Positions 17,701 through 25,874 of a stretch of DNA of 54,108 bases are shown here, in pieces. Each line of letters starts with the position of its first letter. Position 1 is the stretch's first letter. The DNA is from a virus. The notes under the pieces were generated by a model. The model did not search any database. It saw nothing but the letters and a program-made list of their open reading frames with translations, and had not been told where the DNA came from. The translations under genes were made by a program, and so were the position numbers. The stretch lies in IMG/VR virus record IMGVR_UViG_3300043395_001550, positions 1 to 54,108 of that record; one strand, written 5' to 3'.

Positions 17701-20692
17701 ACTCTGCAAATGAGTATGACGCTTCTGGATCAAAATTTCTATTATCCTTATCAATTACTGGATAAACGTGAGTAGTATCTTGGGAAAACTTTTCACCGGA
17801 GAAATAATTATCTGATGGTGAAACACTAGCAGTTATTATAGTTAAATGGTAAATACCATCCTTAACACCCTCTTCATACTCTTGAATTGTTTCTACATCA
17901 TATACTTTATGAGTTAGGCTAAAGTCCTTTCTCTGATAATATGGTAGATTTGCATTTCTTAGGGAGTTATTATTTGTATAGGTGCCAGGATTCTCCTCCA
18001 ACGCATAACTGTATTCTTTGGTGTTTCCAATATTAATTACTGTATGATATCCATTAAATCCAGAGTATGCCGCGCCAACAGTATTATTTGTGCTGGTTAT
18101 GTTTATAACTTGAACCTTGGATCCAATAGTTAAATTATGTGGAAGCTCTGTTGTAATAGTAGCGTTTCCTGAAGACCATGAAGCATTTGCGATAATTCTG
18201 GTGTTTCTTAGATCAGTTGATTCTGAAATGGAAGATGTGTTAGATGCGTTCCATTGGGCACTAATCTCTGTCGTAGATCCAATAGATGTGTTTGATTCTT
18301 GAACAATAAAGTCTCTACGTGGTGGGGTTGCACCTAATGCTCCCTTGGGAATTACATAGCGAATCTGATAGATCGTATCTTCCTTCGATCTATTATCTGG
18401 ATATCTTTCAATATAAGTCGTTGAAGTCCTTGTTGCACCAAATCCAGAAAGAGCTGCGTAAATACTATTCTCTGTGGAAGCAGCAGAAACATTAATATAC
18501 CACTGAGAATTTGTGGTGTCCCACTGAATTGGGTGTCCAATATCACCACTCTTCTTATCGGAAACTCTACTTTCAATAAGTAGAAGTCCGCCTTTGTTGT
18601 TAATGACAACATCATCTCCGACAAGAGCATCATCTAATGTCTTTGCAATTTTTACCTGATTTGCAGATAGTCCTGTAACAATCGCAAAGTAGATTCTATC
18701 TGGTTCAAGACCATCAGGAATTTCTCCAGTAATACCAATAACTCTAATCTTTTCTCCATCCACAAGGGCATGGTTGGACGTTAAAGTAATAATGTTGCTT
18801 GAAATTACATTACCAGTTCCAGTTCTTGAAACGACATAAGATTTTTTGGAAGAAATCTCTGCACCACTTCCTTGAGTGTTCGGCATTACAATTCTTGCCG
18901 AATATGTTGTAGAAACGCCCGTGAATGCTGGAAGATTTACATACAGAATGTCATTTGATCTTGCACCAATTCTATATCCATCAACAATATGTTGTGGTGG
19001 ATATGCTTGAGAAGTCTTATTTGCAAGGAACAGTTTACTTGTTGTTGCAACTGAGACAGTCTTTGTCTTATCGATACTTGCAACATCAATATAAACTTTT
19101 TCAGTTAATTCTTCCTTTGGAGTAATAATATGTGATACATATCCATAGTCATGCTTAGCGTATGCTTCGTTTGCATAACCCTGCGATACTAAAGACCTTG
19201 CACCATAATGAGAACTTACAGAATTTAATGTAATATTTGAACCAGATTCTGATACAAATTGTTCAGCATATCCAGTTACAGTACAACTGGTCGCATGAAC
19301 CTCGGCACCATTTACACTCTTAATGAAGAAGTTTTCATAAGATGGTTTATACTTTGATTCAATATTGCTGTGAAGATTTTTTGTTGGTCCAGTAATATCA
19401 GCATATGTACCATTAGCACTATTATAAAGAATGAATGCATTATCATCATTCTGTAAACTGATTGCATGAGAATCGTGAATACTAAGATTCTTAAATCCCG
19501 TGACATAGTTTCCATCAACCAACAAACCACACATTCCATAAGATGATCGGAATGTACATCCGTGAATTTCTGGTTCTGTTGTAGTAGTAGTGTCTACTGA
19601 AACAAGTACAGTTGCGGAACTAATAGTTGGCGACGCATCTATTGGCGTTGTGGATGTACTATATTTGAATGTATTTGAATCAACAACTTCTGTAACAACA
19701 AATTGCCCATCATATCCAGACTCACCAACACCAGTTATTTCAATTAGAGTGTCAATTGAAATATCTTCGAAGTCTTGTGCAGTCGTAACGGTAATCGTTG
19801 TTGTTGGTGTTACTCCATTTCCAGCTTCGATGGATGAAATTGCATATGATGCACCAACCGAACCAATAATTTTGTATTCATCAACAATCGCTTCAATATC
19901 TACAGTAGCTGGATAATCTGGAGAGATGGCTCTTTGACTACTGTTTCCATAGACGATAGAAAGTTTCTGATAATATCCATCAAGATCTGTGCGAGTTGTC
20001 TTATATGTCAGGAAGACATCATCAATATCAATTGAGTTTGCACCATCAATATATTCAAATGCAGATAGTTTATGGTGCGAAAAGTTTGGAATTACAGCAT
20101 TACTTGTGTAATCAAGATACACACTTCCTTGAGGGTCTCCATCAAGAAATGTGATGTTGTATATGTGAGATGAACCAGTTAAACGGAAAATTGCTGATCT
20201 CTCAACGGAATTATTCTCTGGATTTGGAACATACCTTGGACGAACGATTGTCTTCTTCTCATCCAAACCAACAATAGAAGTTCCACGGGGCACAATCACG
20301 CCACCGAAGAAGCTATTCATTTTATAGAGCGCATTATCGCTACTATTGAGGTTGAATGAAGTTAGAAGATCCCATTCAAACAGGTCAGTTACAGTCGATC
20401 CCCTTCTTGTTTTAAATGTGGAACCATCTGGATAATATCCGGGTCTGTTGTCAACAAAGTGAATTCCGGGAAATACCAGAATTGTTGTTCTGGAAAACCT
20501 GTCATTATTTGATCCCCTTTGATAGGAGAATCTTGCAGCTTCAACTAGAGCTCTCTGAATCGTCTTGAAAGGACGTGTTAGAGAGTTGCCCTGATTATCA
20601 ACACTATCGCTGGAATCCAAGCTGCTAGGATCCACATATAGAATTGTTCCGGTTGTTGATTTCAGAAAATTGTCTAATCTAGAAAGACCCAT
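14702..20692 (-). CDS. Giant fibre-like virion protein (1996 aa)
   Basis: N-terminus MGLSRLDNFLKSTTGTILYV with a later RPFKTIQRALVEAARFSYQR; this opening is a hallmark of a very large cyanomyovirus structural protein (recalled). PFKTIQ plus spaced Asn/Gly turns from about 40 to 520 fit a right-handed parallel beta-helix of the pectin-lyase type. The middle is Ser/Thr/Ile-rich beta modules; the C-terminal 250 residues repeat fibre-type units (VGIGTNEPDAGI, YTLDVNGNVGI). Late promoter GATAAATA lies 33 nt upstream and a strong terminator follows. Probably a long tail or side fibre; receptor role inferred. Confidence 0.8.
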   Translation of the reverse strand: MGLSRLDNFLKSTTGTILYVDPSSLDSSDSVDNQGNSLTRPFKTIQRALVEAARFSYQRGSNNDRFSRTTILVFPGIHFVDNRPGYYPDGSTFKTRRGSTVTDLFEWDLLTSFNLNSSDNALYKMNSFFGGVIVPRGTSIVGLDEKKTIVRPRYVPNPENNSVERSAIFRLTGSSHIYNITFLDGDPQGSVYLDYTSNAVIPNFSHHKLSAFEYIDGANSIDIDDVFLTYKTTRTDLDGYYQKLSIVYGNSSQRAISPDYPATVDIEAIVDEYKIIGSVGASYAISSIEAGNGVTPTTTITVTTAQDFEDISIDTLIEITGVGESGYDGQFVVTEVVDSNTFKYSTSTTPIDASPTISSATVLVSVDTTTTTEPEIHGCTFRSSYGMCGLLVDGNYVTGFKNLSIHDSHAISLQNDDNAFILYNSANGTYADITGPTKNLHSNIESKYKPSYENFFIKSVNGAEVHATSCTVTGYAEQFVSESGSNITLNSVSSHYGARSLVSQGYANEAYAKHDYGYVSHIITPKEELTEKVYIDVASIDKTKTVSVATTSKLFLANKTSQAYPPQHIVDGYRIGARSNDILYVNLPAFTGVSTTYSARIVMPNTQGSGAEISSKKSYVVSRTGTGNVISSNIITLTSNHALVDGEKIRVIGITGEIPDGLEPDRIYFAIVTGLSANQVKIAKTLDDALVGDDVVINNKGGLLLIESRVSDKKSGDIGHPIQWDTTNSQWYINVSAASTENSIYAALSGFGATRTSTTYIERYPDNRSKEDTIYQIRYVIPKGALGATPPRRDFIVQESNTSIGSTTEISAQWNASNTSSISESTDLRNTRIIANASWSSGNATITTELPHNLTIGSKVQVINITSTNNTVGAAYSGFNGYHTVINIGNTKEYSYALEENPGTYTNNNSLRNANLPYYQRKDFSLTHKVYDVETIQEYEEGVKDGIYHLTIITASVSPSDNYFSGEKFSQDTTHVYPVIDKDNRNFDPEASYSFAESDVIGNVTINDRQNSLTKEAVSKALYDINVGVGLTNLQSSPTGLAHTIFTNIDHRLNGISNLSIVSPGANYVDGEYYNVPLTAIGASVTGNHATARLTVSSGSISSIRIMDNGSAYGIGNTLRIASGVTTVSPWSTANYPVVRVEGIENVVGETLAISGISSITTYHFNNLYKITGISVGNTKQIELQSSTALPSPLSTGIGPVVTATGQAFVAGRVVGVSTIRYDYATGIATVGFNTTHGYRVGTKIRLGGSNTSFYNKDTIVTDLVGLTTAKVYLGIRTDNPIVSGTIESYSHVASSYGGGIENDVEATSGRIVVAYSGLSTSILAPIASSDNTEGSGITVSNAVNSGLRLGDYFLIDSEIFRVKQVVTSNTVLAFRSLLGTAAAAHSANSLLRRITPIPIELRQNSSIRSSAHYFEYVGFGPGNYSTAKDEYQSKVLSGAELINAYSLEGNGGSVSFYGSNQDGDVFVGGSKIDSSSGNTQKVKVPSQVTSATRLDKNSEDVGYAVETFDSIQVEKNLTVSGGPDKDSLSNFDGPVVFNGKVRSTSDDGIHVKSLKIQGDATTPRKLTVGLSTPVSPGSLGDIVWSANPTLDDYLGWIFTTGNTWEKYGYVGINPASVKGVGISSNGTYIGFTTNLNIVGQGLSITAIPSVAGVTTLTLNANPRIAISTANNLFAGIATQINFIGAGVSISATVSSGIATINFRATETGGGGGTPTGTPNAIAAYDVAGNLDDLPSFTYFSNILNLTGSTATSLFKISQSANGNTLDLVNSGSGKVLFAGNSASDVEPFVITPNKLVGIGTNEPDAGIDLRLRNPSGFPLKIRMDHTGTDNDIKMQMNNTGRLGIRTTTTYAVTYDYTLDVNGNVGITTALTFNLPGRTQRLSLQAPSTLVGTAYTLTLPTQVGGANSILYTSSSGILGWITPNNILAQSSTTSLPEGTNQYHTQERAQDAVGAAIAAGIQTNITVDYDDSNNRINFNVISGTFPYTTRGFMIPIN

Positions 20693-20724
20693 TTTATTTA
20701 AATCTTATAGTTTCCGTTATGGAT

Positions 20725-20732
20725 TATTTATC
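20725..20732 (-). promoter_or_regulatory. T4-type late promoter GATAAATA
   Basis: Minus-strand GATAAATA, 33 nt ahead of the giant fibre start at 20692 and just downstream of a terminator, so the fibre has its own late transcript. Confidence 0.65.
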
Positions 20733-20734
20733 AT

Positions 20735-20759
20735 ACAACAAAACCCCCCGAAGGAGGTT
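20735..20759 (-). terminator. Intrinsic terminator with UUCG loop
   Basis: Minus strand: AACCTCC, TTCG tetraloop, GGGGGTT, then TTGTTG (four T in a row counting the stem end). One T-G pair in the stem. It separates the early block (20834-22535) from the giant fibre gene. Confidence 0.8.
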
Positions 20760-20802
20760 ATGAAGTCACACTTTTTGGGTCACTAGCGAATTAGTATCGC
20801 AT
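20737..20802 (-). ncRNA. Candidate small RNA or attenuated leader (about 66 nt)
   Basis: A consensus-like promoter (20809-20837) faces a terminator only about 50 nt away (20735-20759), with no reading frame in between. A transcript from about 20802 ending in the U-run would be a 65-70 nt RNA with a UUCG hairpin. Read-through would reach the fibre gene, so attenuation is the alternative. Not similar to any RNA I know. Confidence 0.35.
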
Positions 20803-20808
20803 ATGCTA

Positions 20809-20837
20809 ATAATAGCACATATCTATGTATATGTCAA
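20809..20837 (-). promoter_or_regulatory. Sigma70-type promoter TTGACA-N17-TATTAT
   Basis: -35 TTGACA at 20832-20837 overlaps the stop codon region of the methyltransferase-like gene; 17-nt spacer; -10 TATTAT at 20809-20814. Confidence 0.7.
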
Positions 20838-21457
20838 TTGCTTAAAACGTCAATTAATGTGTCGGAACCTTCCATGGTATGATCAACCCAGAAGGTTGTT
20901 CCACAATATGTATCTTCCCGATGAATCTCTGTATAATTCTCAGGAACTTTCACAATATTATATCCATAAACAAAAGGAATAACTCTTCCAGTCCTATCAC
21001 TATCGTGCGCCGCAATAATGGGAGCATGACCAAAAGCAAAGTTTACAATATCTCCGCGATTATGAATCCCAGGATCCACAAAAATCACATCATACTCCCT
21101 TTCTTCCATAAATGGAACCACAATATTCTCAAGAACCGGAAGATATGAAAGATCTTCTAGGGGATATTGATTATTAATTGCGTCTTGATTTGACTTTTGA
21201 ATTTCGTCTGGAATTTGGACATAATGAAGTGTCCAATTTGTATAGTCCTTAAGTTGTTCTTTGGTTTGATTTGTCCATTCTAGGTTATAATCGCCAGTAG
21301 ACAACTCCACAGACGTTACATTTTTAGCATGATCACACAAAAATTCTGTTCCAACACCAAGACCAAACTCAAGAAAATTATCAATCTCTACAGTTTGAAA
21401 TAGTCGGTCAAAATACTGAACCCAATCTTGGGCACATGTCAACTTATAATCTTTCAT
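20834..21457 (-). CDS. SAM-dependent methyltransferase-fold protein (207 aa)
   Basis: ATG 21457 chosen (starts MKDYKLTCAQDWVQYFDRLF); it comes 1 nt after the previous stop. Class I Rossmann signs: NFLEFGLGVGTEFLCD as the glycine-rich SAM loop, VTSVELS as the acidic end of beta2, and YDVIFVDPGIHNRGDIV as the beta4 motif IV region. Later AAHDSDRTGR resembles phage and capsule methyltransferase-like proteins. Target unknown; DNA, lipid or sugar are all possible. Last gene of a sigma70-driven small-gene block. Confidence 0.65.
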   Translation of the reverse strand: MKDYKLTCAQDWVQYFDRLFQTVEIDNFLEFGLGVGTEFLCDHAKNVTSVELSTGDYNLEWTNQTKEQLKDYTNWTLHYVQIPDEIQKSNQDAINNQYPLEDLSYLPVLENIVVPFMEEREYDVIFVDPGIHNRGDIVNFAFGHAPIIAAHDSDRTGRVIPFVYGYNIVKVPENYTEIHREDTYCGTTFWVDHTMEGSDTLIDVLSN

Positions 21458-21458
21458 A

Positions 21459-21671
21459 TTATACAATAATGGCGTTATTTTCTTCGTGTATGTTTACCAC
21501 GATATTATGTATTTCTTGTGTTGCTTCATCTAAATGATCATAAGATCCACTTAGTTGCTTTCTCTCCGCACCCAAATCATAAGTGAGAACAAATCTCCAC
21601 TTTCTCATTCCCCCACAGAACCATAAGTTAATTTTAACTTCGTTCATGGGTTTGTTATAATCATACTTCAT
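21459..21671 (-). CDS. Small hypothetical protein (70 aa)
   Basis: ATG 21671 (MKYDYNKPMNEVKINLWFCG) overlaps the preceding gene by 11 nt; a Met at 21647 is an alternative. Contains GGMRKWRFVLTYDLG and an acidic C-terminal helix. Unknown function. Confidence 0.55.
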   Translation of the reverse strand: MKYDYNKPMNEVKINLWFCGGMRKWRFVLTYDLGAERKQLSGSYDHLDEATQEIHNIVVNIHEENNAIIV

Positions 21672-21807
21672 TTTTCTGGTGCTCAAGACGGACCCAGTTA
21701 ATAAGATCTCTATACTCTCTCTTTTCATTCTCATCCTTTACCCAAGAGTAGTAATACTCTAGTGCTTTAAGAGAAAGTTCACGGTCACGTTGTGAAAGAA
21801 GCGACAT
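21661..21807 (-). CDS. Small helical protein (48 aa)
   Basis: Strong GGAGG ribosome site 7-8 nt ahead of ATG 21807. Starts MSLLSQRDRELSLKALEYYY and continues as a charged helix with two Trp. The good ribosome site and the overlap with the next gene support it as real. Function unknown. Confidence 0.65.
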   Translation of the reverse strand: MSLLSQRDRELSLKALEYYYSWVKDENEKREYRDLINWVRLEHQKNEV

Positions 21808-21823
21808 TTTATACCTCCAAAAA

Positions 21824-22102
21824 TCATTCACAGTCGGGCATACATTCTGGATTTACCAGTTCAAGTTCATTAAAACATGGATGACATTCTTCTTGAATCA
21901 AGTAGCATGAACCCCTATAAAGATCTTCGGGGCTAAATACTCTTTCTTGATTGGCAATTTTAATTACCCCAGGATCATTAAAATACTCATCATCAAGATC
22001 ATCAAATGTAAATGGAACAGTATTTAAAAAATACATTAATACAAGATGTTTTGTTCCATCACATTCATACCAACAAAATCTTTGTTCGATATAATATTCC
22101 AT
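21824..22102 (-). CDS. Cys-containing hypothetical protein (92 aa)
   Basis: Starts MEYYIEQRFCWYECDGTKHL. Cys pairs occur near both ends (FCWYEC; ECHPC, ECMPDCE), which could bind a metal, though the spacing does not match a known zinc ribbon. Acidic overall. Part of the sigma70-driven block. Confidence 0.6.
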   Translation of the reverse strand: MEYYIEQRFCWYECDGTKHLVLMYFLNTVPFTFDDLDDEYFNDPGVIKIANQERVFSPEDLYRGSCYLIQEECHPCFNELELVNPECMPDCE

Positions 22103-22125
22103 GGAACTAACCCAAGTTATTGTAT

Positions 22126-22320
22126 TTAGAATAGACTAAGTTGATCTTCCTTGATTGAGGAATATGTTGGGGGATGATACTTAAGATATTCGCGAAATGT
22201 CATTTTCATTTCTTTTTTTGTCATTCCACAATGATCTGCTGCTTGGGGCAAATTCCACTTTGCTTTAAACAAAGCAACATTTGCTTCTTCTACGTTTTGT
22301 GGGGTTGTCTTCTTAGTCAT
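22126..22320 (-). CDS. Small HTH-like protein (64 aa)
   Basis: Starts MTKKTTPQNVEEANVALFKA. The segment NLPQAADHCGMTKKEMKMTF has the helix-turn-helix spacing of a sigma-like or transposase-type HTH (A at position 5, G at 9). May be a DNA-binding regulator made early. ATGA overlap with the previous gene. Similar short proteins exist in cyanomyoviruses (recalled). Confidence 0.55.
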   Translation of the reverse strand: MTKKTTPQNVEEANVALFKAKWNLPQAADHCGMTKKEMKMTFREYLKYHPPTYSSIKEDQLSLF

Positions 22321-22535
22321 TTTTGAAGGACTGGAGGTTCTGCATAAATGATTTCGTCGGGATTAATTAGATCTCGCACCGTAGCAAGAACGCTCAAAAA
22401 TTCTTCTACATGGTTACAATTCACGGTCTTTTCATTTCCAAGACTTGAATAAATCCTAAAAGAACGGGATGCCGTGTCAACCACGCACCTTGTAAGATAC
22501 TCTTCTTGTTCTTGGAACTTTTCACCTGAAGTCAT
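22317..22535 (-). CDS. Small hypothetical protein (72 aa)
   Basis: First gene after the sigma70 promoter at 22559-22587. Starts MTSGEKFQEQEEYLTRCVVD and includes a beta-hairpin-like FRIYSSLGNEKTV. Leads a block of six small genes inserted among structural genes. Function unknown. Confidence 0.6.
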   Translation of the reverse strand: MTSGEKFQEQEEYLTRCVVDTASRSFRIYSSLGNEKTVNCNHVEEFLSVLATVRDLINPDEIIYAEPPVLQK

Positions 22536-22558
22536 AGAATCTCCATATCCATATCATT

Positions 22559-22587
22559 ACTATAGGTCCTATCTGGGGCAGAGTCAA
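22559..22587 (-). promoter_or_regulatory. Sigma70-type promoter TTGACT-N17-TATAGT
   Basis: -35 TTGACT at 22582-22587, 17-nt spacer, -10 TATAGT at 22559-22564, 23 nt before the start at 22535. It drives the 20834-22535 block independently of late transcription. Confidence 0.65.
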
Positions 22588-22595
22588 GTCTGGTG

Positions 22596-22613
22596 GACAG
22601 TTTCTCAACTGTC
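22596..22613 (-). terminator. Weak terminator-like hairpin
   Basis: Perfect 7-bp stem GACAGTT / AACTGTC with a 4-nt loop, 3 nt after the stop of the 582-aa gene. There is no U-run, so it may slow rather than stop transcription or protect the 3' end. Confidence 0.4.
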
Positions 22614-22616
22614 ACA

Positions 22617-24365
22617 TTATGCTAATGTTAATGATGTTGATCCAACACCAGTAACTGTAAATGTAACGACTGATCCACTGGTAGTTATTAGAATATATGA
22701 TCCAGAATCACTCTTAAACCCACCTGATGCAATCACACCAACTGTTGAAAGGACATTAACTGATGGGTTATAGATTATTCCAGCATCTGTATTGAGAGCC
22801 TCAGATGTTGCAGATGAATTATTGGTGTCTACAAATGTTGGATAGAAATTCGCGTTTGTTGCGATTGATACTGTCTGTATGTTTGTTGCTGCCCCGCTAA
22901 AAACAGATGCAGTTAGAGTATTTGTGTTTGGGTTGAAATATAATCCACCATCATCAACTTGCAATGCCCTATATGCAGTTCCCCCTCCAGTAACATTCAT
23001 GAATGGAATGTTATAATTATTATTGAGGTCTGAACTGTCGGTCAAATATATGTTATTTGCATTTGTTGCACTTCCGGCCGTGACCCCAGTTAATCCAGAA
23101 CCATCCCCAGAAAAGAATCCTGCTGTGAGAGTATTGGTAGATGGGTTATATGATAAACCAGCATCAGTCCAAACATCTTCGGATGTTTTATTGGTGTTGT
23201 TAGTGTCTACAAATGTTGGATAAAATGCACCATTCGTTGCATTTGATTGTGTAAAAACCTTTGCAGAAACTGTTGCTGAAGATGCAGTACCAACAAAAGA
23301 ACCTGCAGTAAGTGTATTGGTTGATGGGTCATACGATAAACCAGCATCAGTCCACAATTCCTCAGATGTTTTGTTAGTGTTGTTGGTGTCTACAAATACT
23401 GGATAATAATCACCTGCAACTTCATTCCTTTGCGTCTCAACTTTCGTTGCGGTTCCAGAAAATGTTGTTGCGGTGAGAACACCAGTAATTCTTGCGTTTC
23501 CGTCAACAGTTAGTGCATCCGTTGCAATCGTAAGTCCAATTCCAAGATGACCTTTACGGACTATAAGGTCGTTATTATCCAAAAATTCAATAGAATCTGT
23601 AACACTTCCAGAATTGTTAAAATTCAGATCTCCATCTTCATCGACAATTACATACCAACCCTCAGAACCATTTTGTTCTTCCAGATATAATGCTGCTTGG
23701 GCAGTAGTTCCTGTGTTTGGAAGTGTCTTAACTGCCAGAGCTCCTCTATTCGTTACTGAACTGTCTATATTTCCGACAGTAAGAGTTGCATATCCGGGGT
23801 TTGTTGTGAGACCGACTACTAGTTTACTTCCAATAGTTGCAGCTGCCCCAACTAACAAATTGGTTCCAATTGATGCATAAGTTCCAATTGTTGCGGCCGC
23901 CCCTACGTTTAAATTCTGAGAAATGTTAAGTACAGTTGCATAAATTTCATCCCATCTTCTACTGGATGATCCAATATCATATGTACTAGTGGCGTTTGGA
24001 ATTAGGTCTGAGATAAATTCGCCTTGAACTGAAACGTCGTCAGTATTTGTACGTCCAATAGTAATAGTTCCATCACCTAAACTGGTGTCACCTTTAGTGA
24101 CTAGGGCAGTATCTCCGGTCGTATAGAGAGCCGTTCCACCAACTCCAGTATGTGTAACATTAACAATTGATCTAAAGTCATAGTCATGCGATACTTCTAA
24201 ACCTCTATATGTTCCCACTCCAGTAATAATAATCTGGACATTTGGATCGGGTGGAAACTCTGGTGGTTCTACCGCAGTAAGATATAAATCACTAAACTCC
24301 GGTTCTATATCTGGGAATACTTCACCAACAGGTTGTGGTCTAACGTATTGAATTTCTTCTGGCAT
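22617..24365 (-). CDS. Repeat-containing fibre protein (582 aa)
   Basis: Starts MPEEIQYVRPQPVGEVFPDI. Residues about 200-290 hold a module also present in the 1085-aa fibre (AVKTLPN, GSEGWYV, DGDLNFNNS, RKGHLGI). Residues about 315-540 carry four related units built on FYPTFVDTNN and an AGLSYNPSTNTLTAG tail. The N-terminal 100 residues are unlike the other fibres and may attach to the baseplate. Follows the 269-aa structural gene by 10 nt. Confidence 0.75.
   Translation of the reverse strand: MPEEIQYVRPQPVGEVFPDIEPEFSDLYLTAVEPPEFPPDPNVQIIITGVGTYRGLEVSHDYDFRSIVNVTHTGVGGTALYTTGDTALVTKGDTSLGDGTITIGRTNTDDVSVQGEFISDLIPNATSTYDIGSSSRRWDEIYATVLNISQNLNVGAAATIGTYASIGTNLLVGAAATIGSKLVVGLTTNPGYATLTVGNIDSSVTNRGALAVKTLPNTGTTAQAALYLEEQNGSEGWYVIVDEDGDLNFNNSGSVTDSIEFLDNNDLIVRKGHLGIGLTIATDALTVDGNARITGVLTATTFSGTATKVETQRNEVAGDYYPVFVDTNNTNKTSEELWTDAGLSYDPSTNTLTAGSFVGTASSATVSAKVFTQSNATNGAFYPTFVDTNNTNKTSEDVWTDAGLSYNPSTNTLTAGFFSGDGSGLTGVTAGSATNANNIYLTDSSDLNNNYNIPFMNVTGGGTAYRALQVDDGGLYFNPNTNTLTASVFSGAATNIQTVSIATNANFYPTFVDTNNSSATSEALNTDAGIIYNPSVNVLSTVGVIASGGFKSDSGSYILITTSGSVVTFTVTGVGSTSLTLA
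22745..23420 (-). repeat. Four coding repeats in the 582-aa fibre gene
   Basis: Units of roughly 55-60 codons built around DTNNTNKTSEDVWTDAGLSY and variants. The two middle-right copies (about 23100-23230 and 23300-23420) are the most alike in DNA; the others have drifted. Confidence 0.7.
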
Positions 24366-24375
24366 AATCTATCTC

Positions 24376-25185
24376 TCAAACCTGCTTAACGTCGTAATGA
24401 TATCCAACGATAGACCTTTGATTGTTGTCTCCTGGATAATCCTCAATAGTTCCCTCATATTCTGGGATTAGTTTTTCTGTATCAATACGCTCACCGAAAA
24501 TTAGATAGAAGCAATTGATTGGAATGCCACCTTTTGCTTGAAGATATACTGTATTATCTCCAATTCTTTTCACAATTATATCTTGATGTGCGCCAATTGG
24601 TGTTAATGAAACCGTAATAGTCTGTGGATCTACAAGACCCTTCCAATATTCTGGAAGTTTTATCTCTGTTTGATTTATTACCTTTCCACGAACATATACT
24701 GCTGCTTCTGGACCTTCTACGCAACTATGCGCAAGTCTCCACCCTTCCTTAGTTGGGTGTGGAATGTCAAAGTTTTTCTTGGCAGCAAGAACGTGGCCGC
24801 CACAATGTGACATCACATGTCCCTGAGCAATAATGTTTCCACCTGCCCTAAGTGTTCCACCAAGAGTAATATTTCTGTTTACATCAAGATGTTGGAAAAT
24901 TACAGCATCACCTTTAACTGCCAAAGAATATGGTGAATTATTAGTTGGTCCACATGCATTAATAAATCCGGGAACGAAGCATGGTGGGGAGTCACTATTT
25001 TTCATAGGACCAATCATACATGTTGCCCAAATTCCTGGGAATGCCTTATCGGCACCAATAGTCATCGGTGCTTCTATATAAGCACTTCCTCTAATTTTTG
25101 TGGGACCTAATCCAAGAGGTAGATGATATCCTTCGCCAACAAGAAATTGGTGGGATACTGTTAAATCATCGTGCTGAAATGTCAT
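24376..25185 (-). CDS. Virion structural protein with conserved C-terminal domain (269 aa)
   Basis: N-terminal half resembles a short beta-helix (ITLGGTLRAGGNIIAQGHV). From about residue 137, KNFDIPHPTKEGWRLAHSCV and EGPEAAVYVRGKV mark a widespread domain at the C-terminus of phage fibre and baseplate proteins, with LPEYWKGLVDPQTITVSLTP following. It may be a folding or attachment domain; the exact role is not known to me. Two genes downstream of gp5. Confidence 0.7.
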   Translation of the reverse strand: MTFQHDDLTVSHQFLVGEGYHLPLGLGPTKIRGSAYIEAPMTIGADKAFPGIWATCMIGPMKNSDSPPCFVPGFINACGPTNNSPYSLAVKGDAVIFQHLDVNRNITLGGTLRAGGNIIAQGHVMSHCGGHVLAAKKNFDIPHPTKEGWRLAHSCVEGPEAAVYVRGKVINQTEIKLPEYWKGLVDPQTITVSLTPIGAHQDIIVKRIGDNTVYLQAKGGIPINCFYLIFGERIDTEKLIPEYEGTIEDYPGDNNQRSIVGYHYDVKQV

Positions 25186-25194
25186 TACTAATAA

Positions 25195-25851
25195 TCAAGT
25201 ATAAAGTGACTTTTGGTTGAATTCGCGTGTAGATGGGTTGAATTCCTTATTAGGCTTAGGTACAGATGCAGCAGTTATTCCGTTCATAAAATTACTCACC
25301 AAGTGCATAGAAGTATTTGCAACCAAGTTCATGGTTTTGGGAGTAAAGATGCGGGCACCAACATTTGCTTGAACGTCAAATGTTCCTGTTTTCATATTGA
25401 TAGACTGGTTGGAATCTAAATTGATAGATCCTCTCTTGTTATTAAATCCATCTGCTCTAATATCTATATCCAAAGCACTAAGGCGAATTCTTCCTTTTGG
25501 TGCTCTAATCACAACATCCCCAGTTTCTGATAGTAGGAAGAAACCCACACCCTTCTCTGAGTTTACTGTTCCTGCATTATCTGTAGCACACTGGATGCCA
25601 TAAACGCTAGGACATCTATTTAGGGTCCATCCCTGTCTAGGTCCATCATTATCCAAGGAAACATAATGCCTAGAATCAAATGCCTGCAGCATGACGCCAG
25701 AAGTTACATCGGACTTTAGAGCCTCTGATGGATCTCCAAGATGAAGATGCCCAAACTCAATTTGACCGTGACGGTTTCCATATTTTAGTGCTTCATCATT
25801 TTCTTTTTTTCCGCCACCGTGACGATTGCGATTAACTAATTGTCCTGCCAT
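25195..25851 (-). CDS. gp5-associated spike or baseplate protein (218 aa)
   Basis: Starts MAGQLVNRNRHGGGKKENDE. Residues 110-190 show the VgrG/gp5-type beta-prism pattern (GDVVIRAPKGRIRLSALDID and later NLDSNQSINMKTGTF). This resembles the needle part of T4 gp5, here on a separate gene 23 nt after gp5. Likely contributes to the membrane-piercing spike; inferred from position and pattern. Confidence 0.65.
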   Translation of the reverse strand: MAGQLVNRNRHGGGKKENDEALKYGNRHGQIEFGHLHLGDPSEALKSDVTSGVMLQAFDSRHYVSLDNDGPRQGWTLNRCPSVYGIQCATDNAGTVNSEKGVGFFLLSETGDVVIRAPKGRIRLSALDIDIRADGFNNKRGSINLDSNQSINMKTGTFDVQANVGARIFTPKTMNLVANTSMHLVSNFMNGITAASVPKPNKEFNPSTREFNQKSLYT

Positions 25852-25874
25852 TAAAGTTTACCTGTGTGATTACA

